Assembly: GCA_934272745.1 (NCBI GenBank)
Contig: CAKQSI010000003.1
Location: 25,580-89,579, forward strand
Reading direction: 5' to 3'
DNA length: 64,000 nt
DNA from: an uncultured Clostridia bacterium
GTDB lineage: Bacteria; Bacillota; Clostridia; Christensenellales; Borkfalkiaceae
A model generated the notes under the pieces. The model worked only from the letters and a program-made list of their open reading frames with translations, did not search any database and had not been told where the DNA came from. This document shows, piece after piece, positions 61,960-64,000 of the stretch (position 1 is its first letter; each line of letters begins with the position of its first letter). The translations under genes and the position numbers were made by a program.

Positions 61960-62503
61960 CGAATTGAAAGGTACCACCATCGTTGCGGTAAAAAAAGACG
62001 GCGTTACGGCGCTGGCGGGGGACGGACAGGTCACCCTTTCGCAATCGGTGGTGATGAAATCCAACGCAAAAAAAGTGCGCCGCATTTTTAACGGCGAGGT
62101 GATTCTGGGCTTTGCCGGATCGGTCGCGGACGCGTTTACGCTTTGCGAACGGTTTGAAGAAATGCTGGCAAAATACGGCGGCAACCTGATGCGGAGCGCG
62201 GTGGAACTGGCGCAACTCTGGCGCCTCGACAAACTGGGCAGACGGCTGGAAGCCATGATGATCGTGGCGGATAAGGAAAGTCTTTTGGTCGTTTCCGGCT
62301 CCGGCGAGGTGCTGGAACCGGACGACGGCGTGGTTGCGATCGGCAGCGGCGGAAATTACGCGCTTGCCGCGGCGCGCGCGCTTATCCAGAACACCGATCT
62401 TTCCGCAGAGGAAATCGCCAAAAAATCCATTAAAATCGCAAGCGAGATCTGTATCTTCACCAACGATAACATTATCTGCGAAAGCGTGGGAGGAAACGTA
62501 TGA
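61952..62503 (+). CDS. hslV: ATP-dependent protease subunit HslV (ClpQ)
   Basis: 183 residues. Proteasome-like peptidase of the HslUV protease. Reads MSDELKGTTIVAV: the likely nucleophile is Thr8 after a 7-residue propeptide, as in several Firmicutes homologues. VALAGDGQVTLSQ-type stretch (VTALAGDGQVTLSQSVVMK), GFAGSVADAFTL and AIGSGGNYALAAARAL are conserved. Overlaps both neighbours (8 bp with trmFO, 4 bp ATGA with hslU). Confidence 0.97.
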   Translation: MSDELKGTTIVAVKKDGVTALAGDGQVTLSQSVVMKSNAKKVRRIFNGEVILGFAGSVADAFTLCERFEEMLAKYGGNLMRSAVELAQLWRLDKLGRRLEAMMIVADKESLLVVSGSGEVLEPDDGVVAIGSGGNYALAAARALIQNTDLSAEEIAKKSIKIASEICIFTNDNIICESVGGNV

Positions 62504-63807
62504 ATTTAAGCCCCAGACAAATCGTTGCGGAACTCGATAAATACATCATCGGTCAGCAGGAAGCGAAAAAGGCGGTCGCCATCGCCCTTCGCAACCGGTA
62601 CAGAAGAAGTCTTTTGTCCGACGCCGACCGGGAAGAAATTACGCCCAAAAACATCATCTTAAAAGGTCCTACGGGCGTCGGGAAAACCGAAATCGCCCGC
62701 CGCCTTGCAAAACTGGTCAAAGCGCCCTTTATCAAGGTAGAAGCCACTAAATTTACCGAAGTGGGCTATGTGGGGCGCGACGTCGATTCCATGGTGCGAG
62801 ATCTCGTGGAATGTGCCGTAAGACTGGAAAAGGAAGAGTGCTACAAGGACGTTTCGGTCAAAGCCACCGCCGTTTCCGAAGATAAAATGGTGCGTATTTT
62901 ATACGACGCCAAAAAGAGCGAGAAAGGCGAAACGCCGGAAGATCTTTTCAAGGCGGAACTTTTGAGCGACCTGAGAAAAGGCACTTACAATAAAATGTTG
63001 GTGGAAATCGACGTCCCCGATCAGCCGAAGAATATGGAAGTCGTCCCGGGGAGCGGGGCGGAGATCAATATCGGCAGCATTTTCGGCGATTTTCTGCCAA
63101 AAAAGCGCAAAAAACGCAAGGTCACCGTGCAGGAAGCCATGCAGATCATGATCGCGGAGGAATCCGAAAAGATGATCGACGCGGACGCCGTGACCGCGCG
63201 CGGCTTGAAGCGCGCCGAACAGGAAGGCATCATCTTCATCGACGAGATCGATAAAATCGCCGCCAAAGGTTCGGCGGGCGGCGCAGACGTTTCCCGCGAG
63301 GGGGTACAGCGCGATATTCTGCCCATTGTGGAAGGCAGCACGGTCATGACCAAATACGGACCGGTCAAGACCGACTTTATGCTGTTCATCGCGGCGGGCG
63401 CGTTTCACGTTGCCAAAGTGGAAGACCTGATCCCCGAACTGCAGGGACGTTTTCCCATTTTAGTGGAACTCCATTCCTTGACACGGGACGATTTCGTGCG
63501 TATTTTGACCGCGACCGAAAACGCCGCTACCGTACAGTATCAAAAACTGTTGAAAGTAGACGGCGTGGATCTGGTTTTTACCGACGGCGCGGTGAGAAAG
63601 ATCGCCGAAATTTCGGAAGAACTCAACCTGACCAAGGAAGATATCGGCGCGCGCCGGCTGCATACGGTGCTTGAATATCTGCTGGAGGAGATCTCGTTTT
63701 CGGCGGACGGCGGGGCGAATTTCACCGTAACGGTGGACGAAACTTACGTCGAATCGCACTTAAGCAAGATGATTTCCGGGCAGAACCTGACCAAGTATAT
63801 TCTGTAA
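62500..63807 (+). CDS. hslU: ATP-dependent protease ATPase subunit HslU (ClpY)
   Basis: 435 residues, coupled to hslV. AAA+ unfoldase: Walker A GPTGVGKTEIARRLAKL (~57), the pore-loop region FTEVGYVGRDVDSMVRDL (~87), insertion (I) domain ~110-230 with KKRKKRKVTV, Walker B GIIFIDEIDKI (~245) and C-terminal VESHLSKMISGQNLTKYIL, whose end docks into HslV. In Bacillus codY follows; here no gene is visible to the window edge. Confidence 0.97.
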   Translation: MNLSPRQIVAELDKYIIGQQEAKKAVAIALRNRYRRSLLSDADREEITPKNIILKGPTGVGKTEIARRLAKLVKAPFIKVEATKFTEVGYVGRDVDSMVRDLVECAVRLEKEECYKDVSVKATAVSEDKMVRILYDAKKSEKGETPEDLFKAELLSDLRKGTYNKMLVEIDVPDQPKNMEVVPGSGAEINIGSIFGDFLPKKRKKRKVTVQEAMQIMIAEESEKMIDADAVTARGLKRAEQEGIIFIDEIDKIAAKGSAGGADVSREGVQRDILPIVEGSTVMTKYGPVKTDFMLFIAAGAFHVAKVEDLIPELQGRFPILVELHSLTRDDFVRILTATENAATVQYQKLLKVDGVDLVFTDGAVRKIAEISEELNLTKEDIGARRLHTVLEYLLEEISFSADGGANFTVTVDETYVESHLSKMISGQNLTKYIL

Positions 63808-63916
63808 TTTTTGCCCGCCGGCGGGGGATTTCGCTATAAGCGGAAAACCCGGTGCGGACAAGCGGAAAATTCCCGGGCGCATAGAAGCCGGGCTTCCTAT
63901 ACAAAAGTCAAATAAA

Positions 63917-64000
63917 GCAAAACGCGGCGCTGCCGCAAACGAGAGCAGGGTTTTGCACAGAGAACCCGAGGACAGCAAAAAGCGGCGCTGCCGCAAACGA
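63917..64000. repeat. Direct repeat at the window edge
   Basis: AGCAAAA(C/A)GCGGCGCTGC followed by CGCAAACGA occurs near 63917 and again near 63975, about 58 bp apart, the second running into the edge. Each contains GCGGC/GCCGC. Possibly the first units of another tandem array. Confidence 0.5.

Overview
The window reads as a chromosomal segment of a Firmicutes-type (Clostridia-like) bacterium, probably an uncultured lineage. The main evidence is gene order. From about 30.8 kb to the right edge it carries plsX-rnc-smc-ftsY-ylxM-ffh-rpsP-khpA-rimM-trmD-rbgA-rnhB-yraN-rplS, then, after an inserted surface-glycan block, comM-dprA-topA-trmFO-hslV-hslU. This is close to the Bacillus/Clostridia core order, with acpP missing between plsX and rnc, xerC missing between trmFO and hslV, and rplS moved behind yraN. 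Promoters are of the sigma-A type, usually with 17-bp spacers; Shine-Dalgarno sequences are mostly GGAGG-like; several essential genes start with TTG or GTG (smc, ffh, yraN, trmFO). I see no rRNA, tRNA, CRISPR array, transposase gene, integrase or phage gene.

Layout. 1-2259: 3' part of a fused E1 alpha/beta 2-oxoacid dehydrogenase. 2578-7733: a 1264-residue membrane-anchored repeat protein followed by a zinc-ribbon/Q-N-rich membrane protein. 8403-10391: a lone glycoside-hydrolase-like protein. 10872-13502: mnmA and an MFS transporter. 13503-14442: a convergent intergenic region with two related structured elements. 14443-27517: envelope and housekeeping accessory genes (DUF4349 lipoprotein, PdaB-like deacetylase, tandem-OB SSB-like protein, CorC/HlyC-type protein, fused ABC transporter, large lipoprotein, four-helix membrane protein, M19 dipeptidase). 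27904-28948: tandem repeats and a long leader before asnS. 30771-45601: the ribosome/SRP/chromosome core block. 45951-54948: GT87-like transferase, class V aminotransferase, LicC-like nucleotidyltransferase, LicD, flippase and GT39-type transferase. 55188-63807: comM, dprA, topA, trmFO, hslV, hslU.

How the genes fit together. The core block combines phospholipid initiation, RNA processing, chromosome organisation, co-translational targeting (FtsY, YlxM, Ffh) and ribosome/tRNA maturation (S16, KhpA, RimM, TrmD, L19, RbgA). The inserted block looks like a pathway that activates an amino- or choline-type head group as a CDP derivative, transfers it to a glycan with LicD, flips the carrier-linked glycan and uses polyprenyl-linked sugars outside. 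The aminotransferase plus LicC-like pair makes 2-aminoethylphosphonate one plausible head group, but no PEP mutase or phosphonopyruvate decarboxylase is in the window.

The most unusual non-coding signals are: (i) two paralogous multi-hairpin elements at 13.88-14.34 kb with compensatory base changes; (ii) two sites where a consensus promoter is superimposed on an intrinsic terminator (10620-10667 and 38115-38167); (iii) many short tandem arrays (27-57 bp units), most with a short palindrome per unit, one of which lies in frame as a 95-residue tail on TrmD; and (iv) a 287-bp element with terminal inverted repeats at 40552-40838. All assignments come from reading the sequence; no database search was run.
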